Source of the DNA: Vibrio ichthyoenteri ATCC 700023
GTDB lineage: Bacteria > Pseudomonadota > Gammaproteobacteria > Enterobacterales > Vibrionaceae
Assembly (NCBI RefSeq): GCF_000222605.1
Contig: NZ_AFWF01000178.1
Coordinates: 1-50,085 of the forward strand
DNA: 50,085 nucleotides
Direction: 5' to 3'
A program made the position numbers and the translations under genes. Positions 41,127-50,085 of this stretch are shown one piece after another; position 1 is the stretch's first letter; each line of letters starts with the position of its first letter. The notes beneath the pieces are model-generated. The model made no database searches. It was not told the DNA's origin and worked only from the letters and a program-made list of their open reading frames with translations.

Positions 41127-43475
41127 CTGCGGTTCGCTGAGCGTTTTGAAATCAATGCCAATAAAGGGAAGAATCGCTTCCGCGACGGGTTTTAACTGCT
41201 TATCAATATAGTGCTGATAATCAATAGCACTGCTCAGATAATCTTTAGGCTCTGGGCCATTGATGGTGATCAGATATTCAATCTGGCCGCGATTTTGATA
41301 TTGCAACGCGCGGCCTAACTTCTCATTGATGCGATCAGCCATGCGAGCGGCTCTGACTTGTGGCGGTACATTTTTTTGGTACTCGCTGAGTTTACGGCGC
41401 AGGCGCTTCTGGTAAACCAACCTGTCGTCGTAATGTCCCGCTAAGGTATCCTCAACAAATTGACGTACGTATGCCGACGGATCTTCACCGTGGAAAACCA
41501 TATCATACAATCGTTGCTGGAAAGATTGCGCAAGCGGTGTCCAATCGGTTCTCGCGCTTTCTAAACCCTTAAAGATGATTTTCTCTTGTTCACCTTCACC
41601 AATTAACCCCGCATAGCGTTTTTTCGATCCGGTTTCTTGGCCACGTATGGTCGGCATCAAAAATTTCTTATAGTGAGTTTCATACTCTATTTCTAAAATA
41701 GAGACGAGGTTGTACTTTTGTTGGAGATGCTCAGTCCACCATTGATTGATGTGCTCCACCAATGCGTGTCCAATGCTATCGGCTTGCGCTTGAGTCACTT
41801 GTCCATTCAGTGACACAAATGTTGAGTCGGTATCACCGTAAATGACTTGATAACCTTGAGCCTCGATCAGCAATTTAGTCTGCTTCATAATTTCGTGCCC
41901 GCGCATGGTAATGCTTGATGCCAGACGGGTATCAAAGAAACGGCAACCGGATGAGCCTAATACGCCGTAGAAGGAGTTCATAATGATTTTTATCGCTTGC
42001 GAAAAGGCTTTCTCATTATTGCGTTTTGCTTGATCACGAGCGGCCCAAAGATTTTCGATCATCTTGGGTAAAAAATGGTCGCGACGATGAAATTGACCGC
42101 CGCGAAATCCCGGTACGGCCTGAGTGTCGAGTAGGCCAATTTCCTGTTTTAACCCCTCAATCAGTCCAAGTGGATCAATCAAAAATGAGCGAATAATAGA
42201 GGGGTAGAGGCTTTTAAAATCCAACACCAGCACTGAGTCATACAAATTGGGGAGTGAGTCCATCACGTAACCGCCAGGGCTCGCCAACCAGTTTTCTGGC
42301 TGCAAGTTGGGTGCGACGTAACCTGCGCGGTGAAGTTGTGGTAAATAGAGGTTAGTAAAGGCGGCGACTGAGCCGCCAATCCGATCCAACTCAACGCCGG
42401 TCAATTTACTGCGCTCAATAGCAAATTCTAGCAAATGGGTGTGCAAGAAAATCTTGTTTACTAAGACACAATCTTGCAGGTTGTAACGCGCCAGAGAGGG
42501 TTTGTCATGACGATACATATGATTGATTTCAGCCATGCGATCATGCACGTTGTGGATTTGCTTACCTTCGCCCAACAACTCTTGCGCTACCGATTCTAAT
42601 GACCAACGACGGAAGTGATAGGTGGCGGTTTTTAGCGTGTCGATACCATCCATGACCACTCGGCCTGGAATGGCAATAAAACCTTGCTGGGTGGTACTTG
42701 AGCTTCTAAAGAAACTGGCTTGACGTGCTCGGCCAAGTGTCAGTCTTATTTTGTGCCATTCAGCTCGCTTGTGCAGTAAGCGAAAGTCAAAATCTATGAC
42801 GTTCCAGCCAATAATGACATCAGGGTCGAAGTTGTAAAACCAGTCAATGAGCGCTTCCAAAAGTGCCTTTTCATTACTCACCCACTGCACGGTCGTATCA
42901 CATGGCTGCGCCTCACCAACCATAATCACTCTGCTGTCCATTGGGCTATCCAAACCAATGGAATATAAGATGCCTTTTTCAGAACATTCGATATCGAGAG
43001 AAACGACTTTTAAGTTTGGCGAATAGGTGGATTTACGGCACTTTGCTTGCGTAACTTTAGTGTAGTGAGAGAGTTTGGTCGCGACACCTGTAAATTCAAT
43101 GCCACCTTGAATAAATCGTTCCATGAGGTAACGGTCCGCCAGCCGAATATCATCTTCATAGACGACAATATCGTGTTGCTTTAGCGCTTCAACAAACTGG
43201 CGGCTGTCTTTGATGGTTTTACAATAACAAGCGCAAAGAGAGGCTTGGTTGAAATGCTTAAGTGGTAGCGGCTTAATATCACAAACAAGGTTTTGATCGT
43301 GCGCAATCTGCACTGCATTCTGCTGGTTTACAAGTTCAGTAAAGAATACCGGACGTTCACCATCAATCAATAATTGATATGGCCCATGCTCGGTCGACAG
43401 CCACAATTCAATTTGTGTCGTGTGGTTGAGATCGCGAGCTTGGCGTGTAAGTAAAAATCCTTGTTGAATCGTCAA
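41112..43475 (-). CDS. polB: DNA polymerase II
   Basis: This 787-residue family B polymerase is used in replication restart and translesion synthesis. Exonuclease motif I is SLDIE with D161 and E163, followed by IIGWNVIDFDF and YNLQDCVL (exo II/III). Polymerase motifs are DFKSLYPSIIR (A), KIIMNSFYGVLGSSGCR (B) and YGDTDSTF (C). The gene is probably under SOS control, but no clear LexA box was identified upstream. It is convergent with the EIIC-EAL gene. Confidence 0.95.
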   Translation of the reverse strand: MTIQQGFLLTRQARDLNHTTQIELWLSTEHGPYQLLIDGERPVFFTELVNQQNAVQIAHDQNLVCDIKPLPLKHFNQASLCACYCKTIKDSRQFVEALKQHDIVVYEDDIRLADRYLMERFIQGGIEFTGVATKLSHYTKVTQAKCRKSTYSPNLKVVSLDIECSEKGILYSIGLDSPMDSRVIMVGEAQPCDTTVQWVSNEKALLEALIDWFYNFDPDVIIGWNVIDFDFRLLHKRAEWHKIRLTLGRARQASFFRSSSTTQQGFIAIPGRVVMDGIDTLKTATYHFRRWSLESVAQELLGEGKQIHNVHDRMAEINHMYRHDKPSLARYNLQDCVLVNKIFLHTHLLEFAIERSKLTGVELDRIGGSVAAFTNLYLPQLHRAGYVAPNLQPENWLASPGGYVMDSLPNLYDSVLVLDFKSLYPSIIRSFLIDPLGLIEGLKQEIGLLDTQAVPGFRGGQFHRRDHFLPKMIENLWAARDQAKRNNEKAFSQAIKIIMNSFYGVLGSSGCRFFDTRLASSITMRGHEIMKQTKLLIEAQGYQVIYGDTDSTFVSLNGQVTQAQADSIGHALVEHINQWWTEHLQQKYNLVSILEIEYETHYKKFLMPTIRGQETGSKKRYAGLIGEGEQEKIIFKGLESARTDWTPLAQSFQQRLYDMVFHGEDPSAYVRQFVEDTLAGHYDDRLVYQKRLRRKLSEYQKNVPPQVRAARMADRINEKLGRALQYQNRGQIEYLITINGPEPKDYLSSAIDYQHYIDKQLKPVAEAILPFIGIDFKTLSEPQLGLF

Positions 43476-43567
43476 CGATGTATTCCTATCAATGGCTGCT
43501 CAGTGCTGGGCAATCTGCAGAGTAATAGGAGATTGTATTACGACAATGTGATGTGAAGCAAAAATTA

Positions 43568-43590
43568 AGGGGCGTGTAGACGCCCCTTGG
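43568..43590 (-). terminator. Terminator of the DUF4105 gene
   Basis: AAGGGGCG (43568-43575) and CGCCCCTT (43582-43589) pair across TGTAGA. On the minus strand AATTTTTGC follows, downstream of the stop at 43664. Confidence 0.8.
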
Positions 43591-43663
43591 GATAGTTTTG
43601 TTTAAATCAGTGCGCTTGCGGCATCTGGTTTATCGCCAAGATCGGTCTTGGCCACCTTGCGGG

Positions 43664-45517
43664 TTAGAAGTAGAGATAAGCGGTCAGTTTTCCACTTAAC
43701 TCTTCTTCACCCCAATTAAGATAATTGACTTGGCTACGTAACGCGGTGTTGCGGCTAAGCTGCCAATGCCAGCTGGCGGTTGCTTTTGCGTTTTGGTCTG
43801 CATCACTATCAATGAGAGCTAAGTACTGTCCACTCAGGCCAATACGATGATTCTCACCCATTTGGTAGATCAAACCTGTTTCAATACCAGCACCAAACGT
43901 GGCGTCGTAATCGGTGAGCTCTCCGCCGCTCACTTCCGCTGAGAGTAAGCTATAGAAGTGCAAGTGCTTGGCATCTCCCCATGCTTTACCATAACCACCT
44001 TGGCCGAACCAACGACCTTCAAGTTTGCCGTCGTTAGGCATACGGTCATAACCTATGCGGGCGTTCCAAGCTAAGCTATCAAAAATACGATTGCTCGGGG
44101 CTAGTGCCATGGCATCGATAAAATAGAAGCGGTCGAAACGAGATGTACCTTGTTCATCAATACTGACTTGAGTATCCAAGAAGCTGATTTTCGCTCCAGG
44201 AATGAATCCTTGTTGTGAGTCTAATAAATCATGGTACGCCACGCGCCATTCTAGCTTGGCTTGTTGGCCGTAATGATCACGGTATTGATAGCTTAAACCG
44301 GTACGGGCAGAGGCGTGACCTTTTTCAGGGGATATTTCTGGCGTTGGCGCTTGGGTAAAAGGAGAATCGACTTTAATTCGGCTACGCTGGTAAAGCAGCT
44401 CAGTCAGACGTTTTGCTGTGGGATCGCGCTCTAAGCCTAAGTCGTACAATTCAAAGTTAAGCCACTCATACGAAAACTCTAAAATGGCCGCACGTTCGGC
44501 GTCGGTGTAATCATCAGCCGAAGGAAAATCTCCTTGCTTGGCGGCAACTGCAGCATCAAAGAGTTGAGGGTCAATTTCATTGGCTTGATGCAACAAACGT
44601 GTGCCGAAAGACTCACGGTAGTTTGGTTTGTCTAATAACCCAGCTTGATTCAATGCTTCCACCGTATCAGATGGAATCGCATGCATTGGGAACTGCTCAA
44701 CTAAGAATAAATCTTCCCGCGCGAGTTCAAGCAGCGCCAGTAATTGATAAGAGCAATTTTCATCGGCAAAATAGTAATCAAACTCAGCGCGCTGCATTTC
44801 CCAAAGGTGCAGTAAAACACGTTCTACTTCTGCTTCGCTTAATTTGAGTTGATATTCCCAAATATCGCGAGATTCAATGTCATTATATTCGCGAACTTTA
44901 CGGTAGTAGGGCATCACGGTAAAGCGGCCAGGGTAACTGCCTACTAGACCTTTCAGGGCATATAGTGCCGCATTGTCATCGGTCTCAGGTTCAGCCGCAA
45001 AGTTAATAGCAAAAGCCACCAACTCTTTATGACGGGTCTGATCTTTTGCATCAATTCTAAGTAGCGTATGACCAAACATTGATGAAGGATTATTCATAAA
45101 AGCGGTCGGAAAAACCAACGTTAGACCTTCAGGATCGAGCACCTCGCGCCAAGTCTCCAACTCAGGGCAATTGAGTTCTGCGGGTAAGCCCTGCTTAGTT
45201 TGTAGCCATGTGTATCGCGCAGGGAATTGACAACGGCTCTGCTCTGCTAAGGCAGTATCTGCGTTGTAAAGTGCGTCTATCGTCGCTTGCAGCTCACTTT
45301 GTGGTGAGCGTTTACCATCTTGCGCCAAATAAAATTGGTCATTATCGACAGTGCTTTTATGATCAGAGAGAGTTGCAGGTAAATAATGGCCTAGTTTCAA
45401 CCAGTACGGATCTTGGGCAAGTTGTTCAACGTTTAGCGTCTCAGCTGAAAACGCAAATGAAGGCACACATAACCCACATCCCATGAGTAGTGCTTTAGAT
45501 AATACTGAATAGTTCAT
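43664..45517 (-). CDS. DUF4105 (Lnb-like) protein with predicted outer-membrane barrel
   Basis: This 617-residue exported protein has a signal peptide ending near AFSA (residue 25). The N-terminal half is a DUF4105/Lnb periplasmic domain with candidate catalytic H150 (SMFGHTLLRI) and C255 (ENCSYQLL). From about residue 380 on, alternating short strands (for example ARTGLSYQYRDHYGQQAKLE) lead to a C-terminal phenylalanine (AYLYF), the hallmark of outer-membrane beta-barrels. Bacteroides Lnb is a lipoprotein N-acyltransferase. Vibrios also have Lnt, so the role here is open. The DUF3015 gene upstream has its own terminator. Confidence 0.82.
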   Translation of the reverse strand: MNYSVLSKALLMGCGLCVPSFAFSAETLNVEQLAQDPYWLKLGHYLPATLSDHKSTVDNDQFYLAQDGKRSPQSELQATIDALYNADTALAEQSRCQFPARYTWLQTKQGLPAELNCPELETWREVLDPEGLTLVFPTAFMNNPSSMFGHTLLRIDAKDQTRHKELVAFAINFAAEPETDDNAALYALKGLVGSYPGRFTVMPYYRKVREYNDIESRDIWEYQLKLSEAEVERVLLHLWEMQRAEFDYYFADENCSYQLLALLELAREDLFLVEQFPMHAIPSDTVEALNQAGLLDKPNYRESFGTRLLHQANEIDPQLFDAAVAAKQGDFPSADDYTDAERAAILEFSYEWLNFELYDLGLERDPTAKRLTELLYQRSRIKVDSPFTQAPTPEISPEKGHASARTGLSYQYRDHYGQQAKLEWRVAYHDLLDSQQGFIPGAKISFLDTQVSIDEQGTSRFDRFYFIDAMALAPSNRIFDSLAWNARIGYDRMPNDGKLEGRWFGQGGYGKAWGDAKHLHFYSLLSAEVSGGELTDYDATFGAGIETGLIYQMGENHRIGLSGQYLALIDSDADQNAKATASWHWQLSRNTALRSQVNYLNWGEEELSGKLTAYLYF

Positions 45518-45601
45518 TCAAATCCGTAGAAAGGTCATTGTGTAGATGGCTAAAGGCTCTGTTGAAAGCACTTAGCGATATAGACAAGTTTGGACGGGCA
45601 T

Positions 45602-45627
45602 AAAAAAGTGCCCTAAAAAGGACACTT
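45602..45627 (-). terminator. Terminator of the DUF3015 gene
   Basis: AAGTGCCC/GGACACTT (one wobble) forms a stem and is followed on the minus strand by six T. A second hairpin, AAACTTC/GAAGTTT (45635-45658), sits between it and the stop at 45663. Confidence 0.8.
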
Positions 45628-45662
45628 CTATTACAAACTTCAATTTTTATCGAAGTTTGAAA

Positions 45663-46148
45663 TTAGATTGCGTAACCCGCTAGAGTTGCGTCAGCTGCAA
45701 CTAGCGTGTTTAGGTTAGCAAATACTTCTTGAGAAGTTACGTTCTCTGATTTGAATACTTCTGCGAAGTTTTCTTGAGCTAGCTCGTTGAAAGCAGCTTT
45801 GTCAGAAGCTTGAACGCCCCATACTTCAGAAAGTGTTGCTAGAGTTTCGCCTTCACCTTTAGCGATATCACGAGCAAGGTTGTCCATGTTACCGTCGATG
45901 AAAAGAGCTAGCTTCTCAGAAGAAGAGATAGTGCCGTTACCGTCACAACCTAGAGTACCAAAAGTGATACCAAAAGTTTGGTTACCAGATGTACCGTTAG
46001 TTGTCGCACCTAGAATTTTAAATACTTTGCCTGACTTGCCGTCAAAAACCATAGTACCTAGACCACAACCGATGTCAGCATCAGCCATTGCAACATTAGA
46101 AAGAGGTAGTGTTGCAGCTAGAGCCGCCACTGCTAGTAGCTTTTTCAT
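45663..46148 (-). CDS. DUF3015 periplasmic protein
   Basis: This 161-residue exported protein has a signal peptide (MKKLLAVAALAATLPLSNVAMA). The mature part reads DIGCGLGTMVFDG with a conserved Cys, then Gly/Thr-rich repeats, and ends in ATLAGYAI. Family DUF3015 has no known activity. Codon choice is strongly biased, which suggests high expression. It is followed by its own terminator and then the DUF4105 gene on the same strand, a pairing I recall in other gamma-proteobacteria. A palindrome lies upstream. Confidence 0.85.
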   Translation of the reverse strand: MKKLLAVAALAATLPLSNVAMADADIGCGLGTMVFDGKSGKVFKILGATTNGTSGNQTFGITFGTLGCDGNGTISSSEKLALFIDGNMDNLARDIAKGEGETLATLSEVWGVQASDKAAFNELAQENFAEVFKSENVTSQEVFANLNTLVAADATLAGYAI

Positions 46149-46513
46149 AAAATATCCTTAATCGTTATCGCGTGCCAACGTTACTCGTTAGCTTTTTGTG
46201 TGTGACAATACGAAATTATCAACGGCAGCAAATTAAATGAAATTGGTTTCATTTTCAATGAATGTTACAAAATAAAAGCGATTAAAACCTCAAAATGCTA
46301 GCTATCTCAATACTTGAAGCTAATCCATTGATAAACAGGATATTTGCTACTACGGCGTCAGAACTAAAAATTAGTACTTGCTAAACCTTACATTTCAGCA
46401 CATATTCTTCGGAGTGGTAAAAGTTTCATTTTTTAAGTTAAAATAGGCAACTAAGTTGTTATCCACTGTCCTCGGTGGGTGCAGGCCAATTAACATAGTG
46501 TGGAGATACAAGT
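46149..46513. other. 365-base intergenic region between DUF3015 and uvrY/varA
   Basis: The region is AT-rich and divergent, so it should hold promoters for both sides. Its one clear structure is the palindrome at 46236-46255. No open frame or RNA gene was recognised. GGAGA at 46502-46506 serves the uvrY GTG start. Confidence 0.5.
46236..46255. promoter_or_regulatory. Perfect palindrome AAATGAAA-N4-TTTCATTT
   Basis: AAATGAAA (46236-46243) and TTTCATTT (46248-46255) are exact inverted repeats around TTGG, about 90 bases upstream of the DUF3015 start. It may be an operator for DUF3015 or for the divergent uvrY. No known consensus was matched. Confidence 0.5.
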
Positions 46514-47158
46514 GTGATAAGTGTTTTCCTTGTAGATGATCACGAGCTGGTTCGCACAGGGATACGACGTATTATTGAAGACGTCCGTGGAATGAACGTA
46601 GCAGGGGAAGCTGAAAGCGGTGAAGAGGCAGTAAAATGGTGTCGTAATAACCATTCTGATGTCGTATTGATGGATATGAATATGCCAGGTATTGGGGGCT
46701 TAGAGGCAACCAAGAAAATCTTGCGTTTTAATCCAGATGTAAAAATTATCGTTTTGACTGTTCATACGGAAAATCCGTTTCCAACTAAAGTGATGCAAGC
46801 TGGTGCTGCTGGTTATTTAACCAAAGGTGCTGGCCCTGACGAAATGGTCAATGCAATTCGAGTGGTGAATAGCGGTCAACGCTATATTTCACCAGAAATC
46901 GCTCAACAGATGGCGTTAAGTCAATTTTCTCCAGCGTCGGAAAACCCGTTTGCCGATTTGTCTGAGCGCGAATTACAAATCATGATGATGATTACCAAAG
47001 GGCAAAAAGTAACTGACATTTCTGAACAGTTAAGCTTGAGTCCGAAAACGGTCAATAGTTATCGCTATCGATTGTTTGCCAAACTTAATATTAGCGGTGA
47101 TGTTGAATTAACTCACCTTGCTATTCGCCATGGAATGCTAGATACCGAGACATTGTAG
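46514..47158 (+). CDS. uvrY: Response regulator UvrY/VarA
   Basis: This 214-residue NarL-type response regulator has a receiver with phospho-acceptor D54 ([10 protein letters not shown]) and a C-terminal LuxR-type helix-turn-helix ([30 protein letters not shown]). It matches E. coli UvrY and Vibrio VarA, partners of BarA/VarS, which switch on Csr small RNAs. The start is GTG 46514 with GGAGA upstream. It overlaps the uvrC start by one base (TAGTG), so the two are translationally coupled. Confidence 0.95.
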   Translation: MISVFLVDDHELVRTGIRRIIEDVRGMNVAGEAESGEEAVKWCRNNHSDVVLMDMNMPGIGGLEATKKILRFNPDVKIIVLTVHTENPFPTKVMQAGAAGYLTKGAGPDEMVNAIRVVNSGQRYISPEIAQQMALSQFSPASENPFADLSERELQIMMMITKGQKVTDISEQLSLSPKTVNSYRYRLFAKLNISGDVELTHLAIRHGMLDTETL

Positions 47159-48990
47159 TGAGTTCAACCTTCGACTCGGTCTCTTTTCTAAAGACAGTGA
47201 CTAACCAACCCGGCGTTTATCGAATGTATAACGCCGAGTTGGTTGTTATTTATGTCGGTAAAGCTAAAGATCTCAAAAAGCGCCTATCAAGCTACTTTCG
47301 TAAAACGATCGACAGTGAGAAAACCCGTGCGCTCGTCAGCCATATTTTTAAAATTGATGTTACGGTTACCCATACCGAGACGGAAGCGCTGATCCTCGAA
47401 CACAATTACATCAAGCAGTATTTACCTAAGTACAATGTACTGCTGCGTGATGACAAATCTTATCCTTATATTTTCATTAGTGGTCATAAGCACCCTCGTT
47501 TATCAATGCATCGTGGCGCTAAGAAGAAAAAAGGGGAGTATTTCGGTCCGTATCCAGACTCAGGTGCGGTGCGAGAAACCTTACATCTTATCCAAAAAAT
47601 ATTTCCAGTCCGTCAGTGTGAAGATACGGTTTACAGCAACCGCACCAGACCGTGTTTAATGTATCAAATTGGTCGCTGCGCAGGCCCTTGTGTTAGCACC
47701 ATTATTTCTGATGAAGATTACGCCGAGCTGGTGGACTATGTGCGTTTGTTTTTGCAAGGCAAAGACAAGCAAGTAATGGAAACATTAATTGGGAAAATGG
47801 AGCAGGCCAGCCAAGCGCTTAAATTTGAACAAGCGGCAAAATTTCGCGACCAAATCCAAGCCATTCGTCGAGTACAAGAACAGCAGTTTGTCTCTGATGA
47901 TTCGATGGATGATATGGATGTGCTAGGGTTTGCTCAAGAGAGCGGGATCGCTTGTATCCATATTTTGATGATTCGCCAAGGCAAGGTATTGGGGAGTCGC
48001 AGTCATTTCCCTAAAATTCCGAGCAACACCAGTCAGCAAGAGGTGTTTTACAGCTTCCTTAGCCAGTATTACCTCAGCCACAATGAAGCTCGAACTGTAC
48101 CCACACGAATTATTCTCAATCAAGGCTTGCTTGATGACGTCACTCCCTTACAAGAAGCGTTATCGAACATCGCAGGACGTAAAGTGCAATTTCATGCCAA
48201 TCCGACTGGGATTCGCGCGCGTTATTTGAAGCTGTCGAATACCAATGCCCTGACAGCGCTCACCAGTAAAATCAATCATAAGATGACTATCTCTCAGCGC
48301 TTTAAAGAGTTACGAGATTTACTAGGGCTAGAATCGATTCAACGTATGGAATGTTTTGATATCTCGCACACCATGGGCGAGAGTACGATTGCATCTTGTG
48401 TTGTGTTTAATCAAGAAGGCCCTGTTAAGCAGGAATATCGTCGTTACAACATCACTGGTATTACGGGTGGCGATGATTACGCAGCGATGGGGCAGGCGCT
48501 AGAGCGACGCTATTCAAAACAACTCGATATTGAAAAAATTCCAGATGTTGTGTTTATTGATGGTGGCAAGGGGCAACTGAATCGTGCGTATGAAATCATT
48601 AGTCAGCATTGGCAAGATTGGCCGAAAAGGCCAAGGTTGATTGGTATTGCGAAAGGCGTGACGCGCAAACCTGGTTTAGAGACATTGATCACCACCGATG
48701 GAGAAGAATCACATTTACCGAGTGATGCCCCAGCGCTTCACTTGATGCAGCATATTCGCGACGAAAGTCATAATCACGCCATTGCTGGCCACCGAGCCAA
48801 ACGTGGAAAAACAAGACGCACCAGTGCCTTAGAAGGTATTGAGGGGATTGGTCCTAAGCGCCGTCAAGCATTACTCAAATATATGGGTGGATTACAGGAG
48901 TTGAAACGAGCCAGTGCTGAAGAAATAGCCAAAGTACCCGGCATAAGTCATTCTTTAGCAGAAAACATTTATCAAGCATTGAAACAATAA
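47158..48990 (+). CDS. uvrC: Excinuclease ABC subunit C
   Basis: This 610-residue nucleotide-excision repair endonuclease has an N-terminal GIY-YIG domain ([21 protein letters not shown]), a Cys cluster ([15 protein letters not shown]), a UVR helical motif ([14 protein letters not shown]) that binds UvrB, an RNase H-like domain ([21 protein letters not shown]) and terminal HhH motifs ([19 protein letters not shown]). The start is GTG coupled to uvrY. The uvrY-uvrC-pgsA order is conserved in gamma-proteobacteria. Confidence 0.96.
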   Translation: MSSTFDSVSFLKTVTNQPGVYRMYNAELVVIYVGKAKDLKKRLSSYFRKTIDSEKTRALVSHIFKIDVTVTHTETEALILEHNYIKQYLPKYNVLLRDDKSYPYIFISGHKHPRLSMHRGAKKKKGEYFGPYPDSGAVRETLHLIQKIFPVRQCEDTVYSNRTRPCLMYQIGRCAGPCVSTIISDEDYAELVDYVRLFLQGKDKQVMETLIGKMEQASQALKFEQAAKFRDQIQAIRRVQEQQFVSDDSMDDMDVLGFAQESGIACIHILMIRQGKVLGSRSHFPKIPSNTSQQEVFYSFLSQYYLSHNEARTVPTRIILNQGLLDDVTPLQEALSNIAGRKVQFHANPTGIRARYLKLSNTNALTALTSKINHKMTISQRFKELRDLLGLESIQRMECFDISHTMGESTIASCVVFNQEGPVKQEYRRYNITGITGGDDYAAMGQALERRYSKQLDIEKIPDVVFIDGGKGQLNRAYEIISQHWQDWPKRPRLIGIAKGVTRKPGLETLITTDGEESHLPSDAPALHLMQHIRDESHNHAIAGHRAKRGKTRRTSALEGIEGIGPKRRQALLKYMGGLQELKRASAEEIAKVPGISHSLAENIYQALKQ

Positions 48991-49065
48991 CAAAAATCCA
49001 GCACCATATGAGCCTGTTTTTAGGCAGTAAACAGCGCTATACGCAAACGATAAGAGCCAATAAAT

Positions 49066-49623
49066 ATGCGTTTCAACATTCCTAACATTCTTTCTTTACT
49101 ACGACTATTCTTAATTCCAGTTTTTGTCGTGGTGTTTTATCTTCCTTATAGTTGGGCGCCTTTTGCTGCAGCTATGGTTTTTTGGGTTGCTGGTTTTACC
49201 GATTGGCTAGATGGTATGTTGGCACGTAAATTAGGCCAAACGTCTCGTTTTGGTGCATTTATCGACCCGGTTGCGGACAAAGTATTGGTGGCGACTGCGC
49301 TTATACTGATTACTGAGCATTACCACAATATCTGGATTACCATACCAGCGGTGACAATGATTGGCCGTGAAATTATCATTTCGGCACTACGTGAGTGGAT
49401 GGCAGAAATTGGTAAACGAGCAAACGTTGCTGTGTCTTGGGTTGGTAAATTTAAGACGGTAGCACAGATGTTTGCCTTGTGGGTGCTGATTTGGCGCTAC
49501 GATGATTGGATGATTTGGTTGGGCTATGGCGCGCTGTACATCGCAACATTCCTGACGTACTGGTCTATGGCGCAATACCTGATGGCAGCGAAAGATGATC
49601 TGCTCAGTGAAGAGCATCAATAG
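49066..49623 (+). CDS. pgsA: CDP-diacylglycerol-glycerol-3-phosphate 3-phosphatidyltransferase
   Basis: This 185-residue inner-membrane enzyme makes phosphatidylglycerophosphate, the first step to phosphatidylglycerol and cardiolipin. The CDP-alcohol signature [20 protein letters not shown] continues into VADK and has all expected Asp, Arg and Gly residues. Four or more transmembrane helices surround it. It lies 75 bases downstream of uvrC and ends in a strong terminator. Confidence 0.95.
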   Translation: MRFNIPNILSLLRLFLIPVFVVVFYLPYSWAPFAAAMVFWVAGFTDWLDGMLARKLGQTSRFGAFIDPVADKVLVATALILITEHYHNIWITIPAVTMIGREIIISALREWMAEIGKRANVAVSWVGKFKTVAQMFALWVLIWRYDDWMIWLGYGALYIATFLTYWSMAQYLMAAKDDLLSEEHQ

Positions 49624-49630
49624 TGAATTT

Positions 49631-49659
49631 AAAAAAGCGGACTTCGGTCCGTTTTTTTT
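49631..49659 (+). terminator. Terminator of pgsA
   Basis: CGGAC-TTCG-GTCCG is followed by eight T and preceded by six A. The stable UUCG tetraloop makes it a strong terminator separating pgsA from the tRNA genes. Confidence 0.92.
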
Positions 49660-49710
49660 GAATCCTAGAAAGTGTTTTTAGTAATAAAGTCATTAAATTA
49701 TCCTTTAAAA

Positions 49711-49761
49711 TGGCTAATAAAATAGCCACTTTAGCCTTGTTTGGCGGTAATTTAGCCAAAC
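49711..49761. repeat. Two inverted repeats before the tRNA promoter
   Basis: TGGCTA/TAGCCA (49711-49728) and GTTTGGC/GCCAAAC (49739-49761) are adjacent exact inverted repeats sharing a TAGCC/GGC core. They lie between the pgsA terminator and the tRNA promoter and lack T tracts. Their role is unclear. Confidence 0.5.
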
Positions 49762-49784
49762 GATTCAAAAATAAAAAAATAGTG

Positions 49785-49812
49785 TTGACTCATCAGTGCG
49801 AATCCGTAGAAT
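49785..49812 (+). promoter_or_regulatory. Promoter of the tRNA-Cys/tRNA-Gly unit
   Basis: TTGACT (-35, 49785-49790) and TAGAAT (-10, 49807-49812) are 16 bases apart. The GC-rich discriminator GCATCCCG that follows is typical of stringently controlled stable-RNA promoters. Confidence 0.75.
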
Positions 49813-49865
49813 GCATCCCGTACCCAAGAGGAACGCAGTAATGCGGAGCTTGAAGGGACAACGAA

Positions 49866-49939
49866 GGCGCCTTGGCAGAGTGGCTATGCAGCGGATTGCA
49901 AATCCGTGGACCTCGGTTCGACTCCGGGAGGCGCCTCCA
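49866..49939 (+). tRNA. tRNA-Cys (GCA)
   Basis: A full cloverleaf of 74 bases including encoded CCA. The acceptor stem GGCGCCT pairs with AGGCGCC, the anticodon stem GGATT/AATCC encloses GCA at 49898-49900, and the T-arm contains GGTTCGACTCC. The discriminator is U, as expected for tRNA-Cys. Confidence 0.95.
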
Positions 49940-49974
49940 TTCTCTCTTAGATTGTTTCTAAGAAAAGAGAATAT

Positions 49975-50050
49975 GCGACACTAGCTCAGTTGGTAGAGCG
50001 CAACCTTGCCAAGGTTGAGGTCATCGGTTCGAACCCGATGTGTCGCTCCA
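49975..50050 (+). tRNA. tRNA-Gly (GCC)
   Basis: A full cloverleaf of 76 bases including encoded CCA. The acceptor GCGACAC pairs with GTGTCGC, the anticodon stem CAACC/GGTTG encloses TTGCCAA with anticodon GCC, and the T-arm contains GGTTCGAACCC. It lies 35 bases after tRNA-Cys in the same transcript. Confidence 0.95.
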
Positions 50051-50085
50051 AATTATTAGATAGCGATTAACCAACAATCGATATC

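Noticed and set aside
1-50085. Prophage, IS element, integron or CRISPR array
   Set aside because: No transposase, integrase, direct-repeat array or attC-like repeat was seen. The GemA-like gene stands alone and does not indicate a prophage.

Overview
The window looks like chromosome I of a Vibrio (Gammaproteobacteria, Vibrionaceae). Evidence: a sap-psp neighbourhood, a varA(uvrY)-uvrC-pgsA-tRNA cluster, a yciI/yciA/yciB cluster with an AspS-type secretion pilotin, a LuxN-type quorum-sensing kinase, several chemotaxis receptors and a PTS-EIIC/EAL fusion. Proteins match E. coli or Vibrio families along their whole length. Gene order recalls V. cholerae chromosome I from memory, but the species cannot be fixed by reading alone. 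The window is mostly ordinary core genome. I see no prophage, IS element, CRISPR array or integron.

Layout: (1) 1-2.7 kb: tail of a chemoreceptor, a Fur-box-preceded putative heavy-metal/manganese exporter, and the Mn-dependent pyrophosphatase ppaC. (2) 2.8-10.8 kb: the sapABCDF peptide transporter operon (minus strand), then pspF divergent from pspABC, with a readable sigma-54 promoter and a palindromic upstream site. (3) 10.9-16.1 kb: an RND efflux operon with two lipoprotein adaptors and one pump. (4) 16.2-24.9 kb: tag, metC, cls, an NSS amino-acid transporter behind a perfect TyrR box, a chemoreceptor behind a strong sigma-28 promoter, an RluA-type pseudouridine synthase and an RNA-methyltransferase-like protein.

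(5) 25-29.1 kb: a ynjB-ynjC-ynjD-ynjF operon (ABC importer plus CDP-alcohol phosphatidyltransferase). (6) 29.4-33.3 kb: small genes: a META-domain lipoprotein, DUF1289, a 37-residue membrane protein, AspS-like pilotin, yciI, yciA, yciB, and a GemA/gp16-like 75-residue protein. (7) 33.4-36.9 kb: a LuxN-type hybrid sensor kinase without a neighbouring synthase, and ihfA. (8) 37-41.1 kb: a DUF440 DNA-mimic protein, efpL, a degenerate nucleotidyltransferase and the EIIC-EAL fusion. (9) 41.1-46.1 kb: polB, a DUF4105 (Lnb-like) protein with a barrel-like C-terminus, and DUF3015. (10) 46.5-50.1 kb: uvrY/varA, uvrC, pgsA, tRNA-Cys and tRNA-Gly.

Themes: envelope stress and antimicrobial-compound defence (sap, psp, RND, cls), signalling (LuxN-type kinase, c-di-GMP phosphodiesterase, VarA, chemoreceptors) and translation/RNA modification (efpL, rluA-like, methyltransferase, tRNAs). 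The best leads are regulatory sites that predict function (TyrR, Fur, sigma-28, sigma-54 and several unassigned palindromes), the orphan LuxN receptor, the domesticated phage-like GemA protein, the Lnb-like outer-membrane candidate and the unlisted small membrane protein.
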